Assembly (NCBI GenBank): GCA_002454195.1
Contig: DKIJ01000031.1
Span: forward strand, 61,527-125,526
Direction of reading: 5' to 3'
Length of the DNA stretch: 64,000 bases
Source: Flavobacterium sp. UBA6721
GTDB taxonomy: Bacteria > Bacteroidota > Bacteroidia > Flavobacteriales > Flavobacteriaceae
The notes beneath the pieces were generated by a model, which saw only the letters and a list, made by a program, of their open reading frames with translations, was not told the DNA's origin and did not search any database. Each line of letters begins with the position of its first letter. Position 1 is the first letter of the stretch. The position numbers and the translations under genes were made by a program. Shown one piece after another: positions 17,786-27,537 of the stretch.

Positions 17786-19417
17786 TTATTTTTTAGCCAT
17801 TTCATTAGCCATTAAAACAGCATTGTAAGCATTGACGATTTTTCCTGTTTTAGACAATTCTTTAAACGGACGAACATCATTAGGATTCCCTCCCACAATA
17901 ACATCCTTATCAATTGCCACACCAGATTCCATTAAAATATGTTTTACTTGTGCAGCTGTTAATTTTGGATAATATGAGCGAATTAACGCAGCAACTCCAG
18001 CCACATTAGGAGAAGCCATTGACGTTCCTTGTAAAAACTGATAGCTATTTTCAGGAGTTGTAGCATAAATTTGTACTCCTGGTGCAAAAACATCTACATT
18101 GATTTTTCCAATATTTGAAAAACGAGCTACTATATTTTGATCATATTGAAAGTTTAAAGCACCAACAGTGATTACATTGTCAGCAATTTCGGTGATTTTA
18201 TCCTCAGAATCATTTGGGAAATTATCAGCATAGTCAATATTTTTAGCATCATTTCCAGCAGCATGAACAAATAAAACGTCTTTTTTAGCAGCGTACTTAA
18301 TAGCATCAAAAACCCAATCTTTGTGAGGAGAAAATGATTTACCAAAACTTCCATTAATTACCTTCGCCCCATTATCTACTGCATAACGAATAGCCAATGC
18401 GATATCTTTATCATACTCATCTCCATCTGGTACGGCACGAACAGTAAGGATTTCGACATTATTACTAGCTACTCCATCTCCGCCTAAACCATTTCCTCTA
18501 GTTTGAGCTACAATACCAGCAACATGAGTTCCATGAAGTGCTTCTTTTTTGTCTGGTCCAATTACATTTCCATTACCATATTTAGTATCAGTGATGTCAT
18601 TAGGATTATCGCCTAACACCTTTCTGTAATCGATATTTAAAGTTTCTTGTCCTTTTAAAATTTCATTCTTAGCTTCTATTTGCTGTTGAATTTCTGATTT
18701 CAACTCTGCTATTGGAAGACCATAGGAAAACATTCTTTGCATAAGTGTTTTACTTTTTTGAACCAAAGTATCTTTAGATTCGACAGCCTTTAAATCATCC
18801 GCCGTATAAATTGGTTTCCCTAATAGTTTTTGAAGTACTTTATCGGCTTCTTCAACATTAGCACTCATCTTGGTGTAATAACTCATTTCGTTTTGAGCAT
18901 CAACAAATTTTTTATCATAAAGCTTTTTAGCTTCTTGGAAAGTCGTTTCATCAACTAAGGATTTATCTTTTACAATCCTTTCATATTCCAGATGCTCTTT
19001 TACAATATCTCCAAGGAAATTCCATCCATGAACATCATCTACAAAACCATTTTTATCATCATCAATTCCGTTACCAGGAATTTCTTTTTTATTTGTCCAG
19101 ATAACAGGTTTCAAATCCTCGTGCTCAATATCAACACCTGAATCTACAATACCTACAATTACTTTAACGGCTTTACGGTCCTTTAACAATTCGGCATAAG
19201 CCCTATCCACGCTCATACCTGGAATAGTATCTTTTACTAGGTCTAAGTGACTCCATCTTTTTAAATCCTCCTGTTTTAAGGGAGAAACTTTTTTTACATT
19301 TAAAGGAGCGCTAATAGCTTTGAAAGCACTATAGTTTGCTACTTGTCTTTGTGAACCACAAGCTGCCAATACTAAAGCTGAAATAAGTGATATACCACTA
19401 ACTTTGATACTATTCAT
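17786..19417 (-). CDS. Subtilisin-like S8 serine peptidase, lipoprotein
   Basis: A 543-residue subtilase with a lipoprotein signal (LVLAACGS, Cys20). The triad is Asp92 (VGIVDSGVDIEHEDL), His295 (HGTHVAGIVA) and Ser466 (GTSMASPNVAG). The oxyanion Asn is probably the one in HAAGNDAKN. About 200 residues separate Asp and His, where classical subtilisins have about 30. The insertion (about 135-270) is charged, helical and coiled-coil-like. Similar long insertions occur in Bacteroidota S8 lipoproteins. It is probably anchored in the cell envelope. Confidence 0.92.
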   Translation of the reverse strand: MNSIKVSGISLISALVLAACGSQRQVANYSAFKAISAPLNVKKVSPLKQEDLKRWSHLDLVKDTIPGMSVDRAYAELLKDRKAVKVIVGIVDSGVDIEHEDLKPVIWTNKKEIPGNGIDDDKNGFVDDVHGWNFLGDIVKEHLEYERIVKDKSLVDETTFQEAKKLYDKKFVDAQNEMSYYTKMSANVEEADKVLQKLLGKPIYTADDLKAVESKDTLVQKSKTLMQRMFSYGLPIAELKSEIQQQIEAKNEILKGQETLNIDYRKVLGDNPNDITDTKYGNGNVIGPDKKEALHGTHVAGIVAQTRGNGLGGDGVASNNVEILTVRAVPDGDEYDKDIALAIRYAVDNGAKVINGSFGKSFSPHKDWVFDAIKYAAKKDVLFVHAAGNDAKNIDYADNFPNDSEDKITEIADNVITVGALNFQYDQNIVARFSNIGKINVDVFAPGVQIYATTPENSYQFLQGTSMASPNVAGVAALIRSYYPKLTAAQVKHILMESGVAIDKDVIVGGNPNDVRPFKELSKTGKIVNAYNAVLMANEMAKK

Positions 19418-19495
19418 TGATACAATTTTTATTATATGTTTGGTAAAAATAACAAAAGTATGTTTTTTTGTTAATTAGACAGCTTTTGGTTAACA

Positions 19496-20356
19496 TTAAA
19501 TTAAGAAATCTTCATTAGACAAAATTTCTTTCAATCGAACACCTTTCTCAGTATGTTGCACTGTGATAATTTCGTTGTGGGCATCATGTTCTAAAAACAA
19601 ATAGTAATTATTACTAGCAGCTATGTTCATGAACTTGGTTTTCTCATTCATTGTTAGCAATGGTCTAGTATCGTATCCCATGACATAAGGAATAGGAATA
19701 TGACCAGCAGTAGGCAATAAATCGGCACAAAAAACAATGGTCTTTCCTTGATATTGGATAAGTGGAATCATCTGTTTTTCGGTATGACCGTCTACAAAGA
19801 AAATATCAAAACCCAACTCGGATTTATCTACAAAATCACCTTCATATCTTTTAATAAAATGCAACTGCCCGCTTTCCTGCATTGGCAAAATATTCTCTGA
19901 CAAAAAGGAAGCTTTTTCTCTTGAATTGGGTTCAGTAGCCCATTTCCAATGATTTTCATTCGACCAAAATCGGGCATTTTGAAAAGCTGGCTCATATCCT
20001 GTTCTGTCTTTATTCCATTGAATACAACCACCACAATGATCAAAATGCAAATGGGTTAAAAACACATCTGTAATATCATCGCGATGAAAACCATATTTAG
20101 CCAAAGAGGCATCCATAGAATGTGTTCCCCAAAGCGAATAATATCCAAAAAACTTTTCGGATTGTTTATTTCCCATTCCGCTATCAATTAAAATTAATCG
20201 GTTTCCATCTTCGATCAACAAACATCTTGCAGCAATATCGATTAAATTATTAGCATCAGCTGGATTGGTTTTATTCCAAATGGTTTTTGGCACTACGCCA
20301 AACATAGCTCCTCCGTCTAATTTGAAATTTCCGGTTTCTATAGGATATAATTTCAT
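19496..20356 (-). CDS. Metallo-beta-lactamase-fold hydrolase (lactonase-like)
   Basis: A 286-residue cytoplasmic MBL-fold protein. The dinuclear metal motif THLHFDHCGG supplies His102, His104, Asp106 and His107. Further ligands are expected in the VDGHTEKQM histidine and the FCADLLPT aspartate. The overall pattern (LIDSGMGNK early, HDAHNEI late) resembles the N-acyl-homoserine-lactonase-like subgroup. The actual substrate is not known, and quorum quenching should not be assumed. It is divergent from the suf operon. Confidence 0.85.
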   Translation of the reverse strand: MKLYPIETGNFKLDGGAMFGVVPKTIWNKTNPADANNLIDIAARCLLIEDGNRLILIDSGMGNKQSEKFFGYYSLWGTHSMDASLAKYGFHRDDITDVFLTHLHFDHCGGCIQWNKDRTGYEPAFQNARFWSNENHWKWATEPNSREKASFLSENILPMQESGQLHFIKRYEGDFVDKSELGFDIFFVDGHTEKQMIPLIQYQGKTIVFCADLLPTAGHIPIPYVMGYDTRPLLTMNEKTKFMNIAASNNYYLFLEHDAHNEIITVQHTEKGVRLKEILSNEDFLI

Positions 20357-20542
20357 GTATATATAAATTTCTCAAACAATTGAATTTGCAATTTATGAAA
20401 AACCATTCACCGATATTTGAAAAAATGCATTTATTACTACAAATTCTCCATGAAACATTCCTATAAAGTTCGCTTTCCCATCAATAAACAGTTTAAAAAT
20501 AAATAATATCTATTTCCATATTAGTTATAAAAATGTTATCTA

Positions 20543-20574
20543 TTGTAGAATACAGTTTTTATGCCTTATCTTTG
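20543..20574 (+). promoter_or_regulatory. Putative promoter of the suf operon
   Basis: TTG at 20543-20545 and TATCTTTG at 20567-20574, separated by 21 bp, match the Bacteroidota housekeeping consensus TTG-N(19-21)-TAnnTTTG. The sufA start codon is 30 bp downstream. No IscR- or Fur-like operator is obvious. Confidence 0.7.
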
Positions 20575-20603
20575 CAGTTAATTTAGACAAAATCTATACA
20601 ACA

Positions 20604-20933
20604 ATGATAAAGGTTTCTGATACAGCCAAAAAGAAAATTATCGACTTGATGCAAGAAGATGGTTTTGATGCCGCGACCGATTATGTTAGAGTAGGTGTTA
20701 AAAGTGGCGGATGTTCGGGCTTATCTTACGATTTAAAGTTCGACAAAAACAAAGGTGAAGATGATAAGATTTTCGTAGACAATAACATCACTATTGCTGT
20801 GGAGAAAAAATCATTTTTATATCTCGCTGGAACAATTTTAGAATATTCAGGTGGATTGAATGGAAAAGGATTTGTTTTCAATAATCCAAATGCAACAAGA
20901 ACCTGCGGATGTGGGGAGAGTTTTTCTCTATAA
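20604..20933 (+). CDS. sufA: Iron-sulfur assembly carrier SufA/IscA (HesB family)
   Basis: A 109-residue A-type carrier. The three conserved cysteines appear in SGGCSGLSY and in the C-terminal TCGCGESFSL, the canonical C-x(n)-C-G-C set that binds a transferable cluster. Length is standard. It is the first gene of the SUF operon, with a promoter-like site just upstream. Confidence 0.93.
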   Translation: MIKVSDTAKKKIIDLMQEDGFDAATDYVRVGVKSGGCSGLSYDLKFDKNKGEDDKIFVDNNITIAVEKKSFLYLAGTILEYSGGLNGKGFVFNNPNATRTCGCGESFSL

Positions 20934-21022
20934 TCAAACAGAAAAATGATTTTTAGGATTCTATCCTTAACGAAAGAATAAACGATTAAAAACTATTTAA
21001 AGAAACCCAATTCTTTAAATTT

Positions 21023-21046
21023 TTTCGTCTCAAATTAAAGACGAAA
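21023..21046 (+). other. Hairpin in the sufA-sufB spacer
   Basis: A perfect 8-bp stem, TTTCGTCT (21023-21030) with AGACGAAA (21039-21046), around an 8-nt loop, ends 19 bp before the sufB ATG. No T tract follows, so it is not a typical terminator. It might be an mRNA-processing or translation-control element. Confidence 0.4.
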
Positions 21047-21065
21047 CAATCTTTAAACACACAAA

Positions 21066-22517
21066 ATGAGTAATAAATATACAGAAGACGATTTAAAAAT
21101 CGAACTCGAAACGAAAGAGTACGAGTATGGATTTTACACCAATTTGGAATCGGAGACTTTTCCTATTGGTTTAAATGAAGACATTGTTCGTGCCATTTCA
21201 CACAAAAAAGGCGAACCACAATGGATGACTGATTGGCGCATTGAAGCCTTTAGAGCTTGGGAACAAATGATTGAGCCAGAATGGGCAAATGTTCATTATG
21301 CAAAACCTGATTTTCAAGCGATTTCCTATTATTCGGCACCAAAAAAGGTTGACCCAAATAAAACTCTTGACGATGTAGATCCTGAACTTTTAGAGATGTA
21401 CAAAAAGTTAGGTATCTCTGTCGATGAGCAAAAAATGATGAATAATGTAGCGATGGATATCGTAGTTGACTCGGTTTCGGTAGCTACAACTTTTAAGAAA
21501 ACATTAGGTGAAAAAGGAATTATCTTCATGAGTATTTCTGAAGCTATCAAAGAACATCCAGAATTAGTGCGTAAATATTTAGGAACAGTAGTGCCCCAAA
21601 AGGACAACTTTTATGCTGCTTTGAACTCGGCTGTTTTCTCTGATGGTTCCTTCTGTTATATTCCAAAAGGAGTAAAATGTCCAATGGAACTTTCAACTTA
21701 TTTCCGTATTAATCAGGCAGGAACAGGTCAGTTTGAAAGAACTTTAGTTATTGCCGATGAAGGAAGTTATGTATCGTACCTAGAAGGCTGTACTGCTCCA
21801 AGTCGTGACGAAAACCAATTACACGCTGCAGTGGTTGAATTAATCGCTTTAGATAATGCTGAGATTAAATATTCTACCGTTCAAAACTGGTTCCCTGGAA
21901 ACAAAGAAGGAAAAGGTGGAGTTTACAACTTTGTAACTAAAAGAGGTTTATGCGAAACGAACGCTAAAATTTCATGGACTCAGGTAGAAACTGGTTCAGC
22001 TGTTACTTGGAAATACCCTTCTTGTGTATTAAAAGGGGATAATTCGGTAGGTGAGTTTTACTCGATTGCTGTAACGAATAACTTCCAACAAGCAGATACT
22101 GGAACAAAAATGATCCATTTAGGTAAAAACACTAAATCGACTATTATTTCTAAAGGTATTTCGGCAGGAAAATCGCAAAACAGCTATAGAGGATTAGTGC
22201 AAATAAGCCCAAGAGCTGAAAACGCACGTAACTTCTCTCAATGTGATTCTTTATTAATGGGTAATAATTGTGGAGCACATACTTTCCCTTATATCGAAAG
22301 CAAAAATCCAACTGCTAAAATAGAGCATGAAGCAACGACTTCTAAAATTGGTGAAGACCAGGTTTTCTATTGTAACCAACGTGGAATACCAACTGAAAAA
22401 GCCATTGCCTTAATCGTAAATGGTTTCAGTAAAGAGGTTTTGAACAAGTTACCAATGGAGTTTGCCGTAGAAGCTCAAAAATTATTAGAAATCTCATTAG
22501 AAGGTTCCGTAGGATAG
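21066..22517 (+). CDS. sufB: Fe-S cluster scaffold subunit SufB
   Basis: A 483-residue SufB, the scaffold partner of SufC and SufD on which the cluster is built. The SufB/D beta-helix core runs from about 130 to the end, with [20 protein letters not shown] and [17 protein letters not shown]. The conserved C-terminal Cys of [15 protein letters not shown] and the SQCDSLL cysteine are present. Length matches E. coli SufB (495). It is part of the SUF operon, 132 bp after sufA and 34 bp before sufC. Confidence 0.97.
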   Translation: MSNKYTEDDLKIELETKEYEYGFYTNLESETFPIGLNEDIVRAISHKKGEPQWMTDWRIEAFRAWEQMIEPEWANVHYAKPDFQAISYYSAPKKVDPNKTLDDVDPELLEMYKKLGISVDEQKMMNNVAMDIVVDSVSVATTFKKTLGEKGIIFMSISEAIKEHPELVRKYLGTVVPQKDNFYAALNSAVFSDGSFCYIPKGVKCPMELSTYFRINQAGTGQFERTLVIADEGSYVSYLEGCTAPSRDENQLHAAVVELIALDNAEIKYSTVQNWFPGNKEGKGGVYNFVTKRGLCETNAKISWTQVETGSAVTWKYPSCVLKGDNSVGEFYSIAVTNNFQQADTGTKMIHLGKNTKSTIISKGISAGKSQNSYRGLVQISPRAENARNFSQCDSLLMGNNCGAHTFPYIESKNPTAKIEHEATTSKIGEDQVFYCNQRGIPTEKAIALIVNGFSKEVLNKLPMEFAVEAQKLLEISLEGSVG

Positions 22518-22551
22518 TCATAAATCAAAGTATAAAAAACACATTCGAAAA

Positions 22552-23304
22552 ATGTTAAGCATAAAAAATCTACACGCCACTGTAGGCGATAAAGAAATTC
22601 TTAAAGGAATTAACCTTGAAATAAAAGCAGGAGAGGTTCATGCGATAATGGGACCAAATGGAGCTGGAAAAAGTACACTTTCTGCAATTATTGCAGGAAA
22701 CGAAAATTACGAAGTAACTGAAGGAGAAATCCTTTTGCAAAACGAAGATATTTCAGAACTAGCTCCTGAAGAAAGAGCACACAAAGGGGTATTCCTTTCT
22801 TTCCAATACCCTGTTGAAATCCCAGGTGTATCCGTAACTAACTTCATGAAAACAGCTATCAACGAAACTCGTAAAGCAAATGGCCAAGAAGAAATGCCAG
22901 CTAACGAAATGTTGAAACTAATTCGTGAAAAATCAGAATTATTAGAAATCGACCGTAAGTTTTTATCTCGTTCATTAAACGAAGGTTTCTCCGGTGGGGA
23001 GAAAAAACGTAACGAAATTTTCCAAATGGCAATGTTAGAACCAAAATTAGCTATTTTGGACGAAACCGATTCTGGATTGGATATCGATGCTTTACGAATT
23101 GTTGCCAATGGTGTAAACAAATTAAAAAGCGACAAAAACGCAATTATCGTTATTACACACTATCAAAGATTATTAGACTATATTGTTCCTGATTTTGTTC
23201 ACGTTTTATACAACGGAAGAATTGTAAAATCTGGTGATGCTAGCCTAGCCTTAGAATTAGAAGAAAAAGGATACGACTGGATTAAACAAGAACAAGAAGT
23301 ATAA
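22552..23304 (+). CDS. sufC: Fe-S assembly ATPase SufC
   Basis: A 250-residue ABC-type ATPase that powers the SufBC2D scaffold. Walker A is GPNGAGKST, the signature [11 protein letters not shown], and Walker [13 protein letters not shown], with the [11 protein letters not shown] switch region typical of SufC. No membrane domain partner is present, as expected. It lies between sufB and sufD. Confidence 0.97.
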   Translation: MLSIKNLHATVGDKEILKGINLEIKAGEVHAIMGPNGAGKSTLSAIIAGNENYEVTEGEILLQNEDISELAPEERAHKGVFLSFQYPVEIPGVSVTNFMKTAINETRKANGQEEMPANEMLKLIREKSELLEIDRKFLSRSLNEGFSGGEKKRNEIFQMAMLEPKLAILDETDSGLDIDALRIVANGVNKLKSDKNAIIVITHYQRLLDYIVPDFVHVLYNGRIVKSGDASLALELEEKGYDWIKQEQEV

Positions 23305-23336
23305 TTAGTTTGCAGTTTACAGTTAGCAGTTTACAA

Positions 23337-23368
23337 AACTCATAACTCATAACTCACAACTCATAACT
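23337..23368. repeat. Short tandem repeat, 7-bp unit, in the sufC-sufD gap
   Basis: The unit AACTCAT/AACTCAC is repeated four times plus four bases. It follows a degenerate stretch of TTTACAGTT/TTTACAAA words and ends 10 bp before the sufD ATG. It is non-coding and may vary in copy number. Confidence 0.75.
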
Positions 23369-23378
23369 AAAAAGACAA

Positions 23379-24695
23379 ATGGAATTAAAAGAAAAATTAA
23401 TCTCATCGTTCATGGCCTTTGAAGAGCGCGTAGATGTTCAAACCGAGCTTCACAACGTTAGAACTTCGGCATTAAAGAACTTTGAAGAAAAAGGTTTCCC
23501 AACAAAAAAAGAAGAAGCTTGGAAATACACTTCGCTAAATGCCATTCTTAAGAATGACTTTACTGTTTTTCCTAAAAAAGATAGCGCTATTGAATTTAAT
23601 CAAGTAAAAAAATACTTCCTTCATGAAATCGACACTTATAAAGTAGTCTTTATCGATGGTATTTTTAGCTCGCACTTATCTTCTACAACTCACGACGGAA
23701 TCGATGTTTGCCTAATGTCTTCGGCATTGACAAAACCGAAATACAAAATGGTTATAGATAACTATTTTAACAAAATCGCCAATACAGAAGACAGCCTTAC
23801 TTCATTGAATACTGCTTTTGCAATCGAAGGTGCTTATATCAACATACCTAAAAGCAAGGTGGCCGACAAACCAATTGAGATTATGTATTTCTCTACTGGA
23901 AACGAAGCAGCTTTAATGGTACAACCAAGAAACTTAGTAATTGTAGGTGAGAATTCACACGTACAAATTATTGAGCGTCATCAAAGTTTAAGCGATAATC
24001 CAGTTTTAACCAATTCAGTTACGGAGATTTTTGCTCAAAAACGTGCCATTGTTGATTATTACAAAATTCAAAATGACAATCACGAAGCCAACTTAATTGA
24101 CAATACTTATGTATCGCAACAAAAAGAAAGTCACGCTTCTGTTCATACATTTTCTTTCGGTGGAAATTTAACGCGTAACAATTTGAATTTTTACCACTTT
24201 GGCGAAAGATTGACCAGTACATTAAACGGAATTACCATCATTGGAGACAAACAACACGTAGATCACTATACATTAGTGAATCATGCACAACCAAACTGCG
24301 AAAGTTTCCAAGATTATAAAGGGATTTACAATGACCGTTCAACAGGAGTTTTCAACGGAAAGGTTTTCGTAGAAAAAGAAGCCCAAAAAACAAATGCGTT
24401 CCAACAAAGTAATAACATTGTTTTAAGCGACAAAGCAAGCATCAATGCAAAACCACAATTGGAAATCTTTGCCGATGATGTAAAATGTTCACACGGATGT
24501 ACCGTAGGACAATTAGATGAAACCGCTTTATTCTACATGCAACAACGCGGAATTCCTAAAAAAGAAGCCAAAGCCCTTTTGATGTATGCGTTTTCTAATG
24601 CAGTAATCGAAAACATTAAAATACCTGAATTAAAACAACGAATTACAATTATCATTGCTATGAAATTAGGAGTGAAACTAGGATTCGATTTGTAA
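23379..24695 (+). CDS. sufD: Fe-S cluster scaffold subunit SufD
   Basis: A 438-residue SufD, paralogue of SufB. The N-terminal helical part contains PTKKEEAWKYTSL. The beta-helix core follows, with the conserved block around SHGCTVGQLDETALFYMQQRG and the C-terminal AFSNAVIENI helix. It forms the SufBC2D complex. Length is similar to E. coli SufD (423). A terminator follows, so the downstream sufS group may be a separate unit with its own promoter. Confidence 0.96.
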   Translation: MELKEKLISSFMAFEERVDVQTELHNVRTSALKNFEEKGFPTKKEEAWKYTSLNAILKNDFTVFPKKDSAIEFNQVKKYFLHEIDTYKVVFIDGIFSSHLSSTTHDGIDVCLMSSALTKPKYKMVIDNYFNKIANTEDSLTSLNTAFAIEGAYINIPKSKVADKPIEIMYFSTGNEAALMVQPRNLVIVGENSHVQIIERHQSLSDNPVLTNSVTEIFAQKRAIVDYYKIQNDNHEANLIDNTYVSQQKESHASVHTFSFGGNLTRNNLNFYHFGERLTSTLNGITIIGDKQHVDHYTLVNHAQPNCESFQDYKGIYNDRSTGVFNGKVFVEKEAQKTNAFQQSNNIVLSDKASINAKPQLEIFADDVKCSHGCTVGQLDETALFYMQQRGIPKKEAKALLMYAFSNAVIENIKIPELKQRITIIIAMKLGVKLGFDL

Positions 24696-24715
24696 TTTTA
24701 GACAAAAAATAGTTC

Positions 24716-24756
24716 AAAGGGCACAAAGTTTATTCCGATAATCTTGTGCCCTTTTT
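24716..24756 (+). terminator. Intrinsic terminator after sufD
   Basis: The 11-bp stem AAAGGGCACAA (24716-24726) pairs with TTGTGCCCTTT (24744-24754) and ends in a T tract. Confidence 0.85.
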
Positions 24757-24849
24757 GATTTTATAATACAAAAATGAAATAGAACTATTTTTATACTATA
24801 AATCCTTCTCATAAATTAAACTTATACCACAATCAATCAAAACAAATAA

Positions 24850-24885
24850 TTGAAGCAAAAAACAATTTTAGTTTTAGTACTTTTG
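24850..24885 (+). promoter_or_regulatory. Putative promoter of the sufS-sufE group
   Basis: TACTTTTG (24878-24885) fits the TAnnTTTG -7 element and lies 25 bp before the sufS ATG. The candidate TTG (24850-24852) is 25 bp further upstream, slightly longer than ideal spacing. Confidence 0.5.
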
Positions 24886-24910
24886 TAAAATAGAATTTTT
24901 CTAAATAGTT

Positions 24911-26125
24911 ATGCTAGACATTCAAAAAGTAAGAGCCGATTTTCCGATTTTAAATCAAAAAGTAAACGGAAAACCATTAGTATATTTCGACAACGGAGCC
25001 ACTTCTCAAAAACCACAGGTGGTAATTGATGCTATTGCAAAATATTATCAAGAAATCAATGCCAACATTCACCGTGGTGTTCACACCTTAAGCCAACTAG
25101 CTACTGATGCTTATGAAATAGCTCGTGGTAAAGTTCAAAATCATATTAATGCCAAACATGCTCATGAAGTACTTTTTACTTCGGGGACTACTTTTGGGAT
25201 TAATTTGGTTGCCAATGGTTTTGCTGCCATTTTAAAACCTGGCGATGAAGTAATCGTTTCTCATTTGGAACACCATAGCAATATTGTTCCTTGGCAAATG
25301 CTTTGCGAAAAAACAGGCGCTACTCTGAAAGTAATCCCAATGGATGAAAATGGCGAATTGATTATGGCTGAATACGATAAATTACTTTCTGAAAAAACCA
25401 AAATTGTCGCTGTTAATCATATTTCGAATGCTCTAGGAATTATCAATCCTATCAAATACATGATTGACAAAGCCCACGAAGTAGGTGCTGCTATTTTAAT
25501 TGATGGAGCACAATCAGTACCGCATTTAAAACCGGATGTTCAGGCGCTGGATTGTGATTTCTATGCTTTTTCAGGACACAAAATGTGCGGACCTACAGGA
25601 ACTGGTATTTTATACGGAAAAGAAACTTGGTTAAATAAATTACCACCATATCAAGGAGGAGGCGAAATGATTAAGGAAGTTAGTTTCGAGAAAACGACTT
25701 ATGCCGAATTGCCTCATAAATTTGAAGCAGGAACGCCTAATATTGCCGGTGGAATTGTTCTAGGAACAGCAATAGATTATATGAATTCTGTTGGTTTTGA
25801 AAATATTCAACAACAGGAATTAGAACTATTGGCCTATGCCACCGAAAAACTTTCTGAAATTGAAGGTTTACGTATTTATGGAAATTCTAAAAATAAAACA
25901 TCGGTTGTATCGTTTAATATTGAAGGCATTCATCCTTACGACATTGGGACTATCATCGATAAATTAGGAATTGCAGTACGTACAGGTCATCACTGTGCCC
26001 AACCGATTATGAATTTCTTTGGAATTCCGGGAACTATTAGAGCTTCATTCTCTTTTTACAATACCAAAGAAGAAATTGATGCCTTGGTTGAAGGGGTAAA
26101 AAAAGCAAAAATGATGTTATCTTAA
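24911..26125 (+). CDS. sufS: Cysteine desulfurase SufS
   Basis: A 404-residue PLP enzyme, group II NifS type, that removes sulfur from cysteine for cluster assembly. The PLP lysine is in FYAFSGHKMCGPTG and the persulfide Cys in VRTGHHCAQPIM, with the N-terminal YFDNGATSQKP and NIHRGVHTLS motifs. Length equals E. coli SufS (406). It works with SufE, encoded two genes downstream. Confidence 0.97.
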   Translation: MLDIQKVRADFPILNQKVNGKPLVYFDNGATSQKPQVVIDAIAKYYQEINANIHRGVHTLSQLATDAYEIARGKVQNHINAKHAHEVLFTSGTTFGINLVANGFAAILKPGDEVIVSHLEHHSNIVPWQMLCEKTGATLKVIPMDENGELIMAEYDKLLSEKTKIVAVNHISNALGIINPIKYMIDKAHEVGAAILIDGAQSVPHLKPDVQALDCDFYAFSGHKMCGPTGTGILYGKETWLNKLPPYQGGGEMIKEVSFEKTTYAELPHKFEAGTPNIAGGIVLGTAIDYMNSVGFENIQQQELELLAYATEKLSEIEGLRIYGNSKNKTSVVSFNIEGIHPYDIGTIIDKLGIAVRTGHHCAQPIMNFFGIPGTIRASFSFYNTKEEIDALVEGVKKAKMMLS

Positions 26126-26132
26126 CTATTTT

Positions 26133-26573
26133 ATGAAAGTACTAGCCTTATTTCTATTAACTATTTTTCTAAACAAAGGCTGCTGTGAAGGCGATGCACA
26201 AAAGAAAGTGCAAAAAGCACAGCTAATTTATACAGCCACTTCCAGAGGATTTTTTAGAGAAATAATTATCAAAAATAAAGAAGTTAGTGTACAATCAAAT
26301 AGAAAAGAAAACATTGTTACCACTAAAATAAATGATACCGACTGGAAAGAACTGATACATCTTTTTAACGAAGTTCATTTAGAAACTATTAAAGATTTAA
26401 AATCACCAACAGAAAAACGATTTTATGATGGTGCCGCGATAGCGCAATTAAAAATAGTCTTTGAAGGAAACACCTATGAATCACAAAGTTTCGATCATGG
26501 TTATCCTCCTGAAGCATTACAAAAATTAGTGACTAAAATAAATTCATTTGCAAAACAAAACAATGAAAATTAA
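26133..26573 (+). CDS. Small exported protein within the suf operon, unknown
   Basis: A 146-residue protein that starts 7 bp after sufS and overlaps sufE by 11 bp. It has a hydrophobic signal-like N-terminus ending near NKGCCEGDAQ, which might be a lipoprotein signal. A beta-rich body follows, with TSRGFFREIIIKNKEVSV and YESQSFDHGYPPEALQKLV. I do not recognise the family. Export makes a direct role in cytoplasmic Fe-S assembly doubtful despite the tight coupling. Confidence 0.7.
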   Translation: MKVLALFLLTIFLNKGCCEGDAQKKVQKAQLIYTATSRGFFREIIIKNKEVSVQSNRKENIVTTKINDTDWKELIHLFNEVHLETIKDLKSPTEKRFYDGAAIAQLKIVFEGNTYESQSFDHGYPPEALQKLVTKINSFAKQNNEN

Positions 26574-26982
26574 AGACATACAAGAAGAAATAGTAGACGA
26601 ATTCTCGATGTTTGATGACTGGATGCAACGTTATGAATACATCATCGAGTTAGGAAAAAATCTTCCATTAATCAAAGAAGAGTACAAAGTAGACGAAAAT
26701 TTAATCAAAGGCTGCCAGTCTAAAGTTTGGTTACAAGGCGAAAAAAATGACGACAAAGTAGTTTTTACTGCCGATAGTGATGCTATTTTGACCAAAGGAA
26801 TAATTGCTATTTTAATCCGCGTTTTTTCTAATCAAACGCCAAAAGACATCATCGATGCGAATATGGATTTTATTGACGAAATAGGTTTAAAAGAACATTT
26901 ATCACCAACAAGAGCTAATGGTTTAGTTTCAATGATTAAGAATATCAAAATGTATGCTTTAGCTTTCGAGTCTAAGAATTAA
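26563..26982 (+). CDS. sufE: Sulfur acceptor SufE
   Basis: About 139 residues from the ATG at 26563; an upstream in-frame codon at 26548 would lie inside the preceding gene and is less likely. The persulfide-accepting Cys is in LIKGCQSKVWL, and LSPTRANGLVSMIKNIKMYA is the conserved C-terminal helix. SufE accepts sulfur from SufS and hands it to SufB. It overlaps the preceding gene by 11 bp. Immediately after the stop the 28-bp inverted repeat of the GxxExxY cassette begins. Confidence 0.95.
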   Translation: MKIKDIQEEIVDEFSMFDDWMQRYEYIIELGKNLPLIKEEYKVDENLIKGCQSKVWLQGEKNDDKVVFTADSDAILTKGIIAILIRVFSNQTPKDIIDANMDFIDEIGLKEHLSPTRANGLVSMIKNIKMYALAFESKN

Positions 26983-26990
26983 AAATTTTA

Positions 26991-27018
26991 ATTTTAAAAC
27001 ATATAAGTCATATAAGTT
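26991..27018 (+). repeat. Left arm of the 28-bp inverted repeat
   Basis: It starts 8 bp after the sufE stop. It is the exact reverse complement of the right arm at 27538-27565. It contains the word ATATAAGTCATATAAGTT. Confidence 0.85.
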
Positions 27019-27059
27019 CTTAATAGTAATGATTTAAACAATACAAATTTTTGAAAAAG

Positions 27060-27473
27060 ATGATAATCACAAGAAGTTATCTCAAGGATTTAGTTTACCA
27101 GGTTAATGGCGCTGCCATTGAAGTACATAAAAGTTTAGGTCCCGGACTATTAGAAAGTGTGTATCATCAATGTTTTAAAAAAGAATTAGAATTAAGAAAG
27201 ATTAACTATTCATCAGAAGTATTGATACCATTGAACTACAAAGGTCATGAATTAGATTCAAAACTTAGATGCGATTTATTAATAGAAAACACTTTGGTAG
27301 TAGAATTAAAATCAGTTAATGAAATTAATCCAATTTGCGAAGCACAATTACTTACTTATATGAACTTACTAAAAGCACCAATGGGTTTATTGATTAATTT
27401 TAATGTGAAAAACATTTTCTATGAAGGTCAAAAAACCTTAGTAAATGATTTTTACACTAAACTTGAAGATTGA
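27060..27473 (+). CDS. GxxExxY family protein (PD-(D/E)XK-like)
   Basis: About 137 residues from the ATG at 27060; a TTG at 27051 is an alternative. The name-giving motif reads GPGLLESVYHQCF. Later come KLRCDLLIENTLVVELKS (Asp...Glu-x-Lys of a PD-(D/E)XK fold) and the LLTYMNLLKAPMGLLINF block with the conserved NF. The family is common in Bacteroidota and cyanobacteria, often close to rRNA or tRNA genes and repeats, and has no established function. Here it is the only gene inside a perfect inverted repeat that splits the suf operon. Confidence 0.88.
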   Translation: MIITRSYLKDLVYQVNGAAIEVHKSLGPGLLESVYHQCFKKELELRKINYSSEVLIPLNYKGHELDSKLRCDLLIENTLVVELKSVNEINPICEAQLLTYMNLLKAPMGLLINFNVKNIFYEGQKTLVNDFYTKLED

Positions 27474-27537
27474 ATTATTAAAAGTCACATATAGAAAACT
27501 AAAATGAACTTATTTTTACTTCTAATAGTAAACCAAA

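Noticed and set aside
19496..20356. MBL-fold protein as a quorum-quenching lactonase.
   Set aside because: The motif HxHxDH is shared by many unrelated hydrolases; specificity cannot be decided from sequence.
23305..23378. Possible CRISPR-like repeats between sufC and sufD.
   Set aside because: The repeats are a 7-bp tandem microsatellite without spacers; no CRISPR array and no cas gene occurs in the window.
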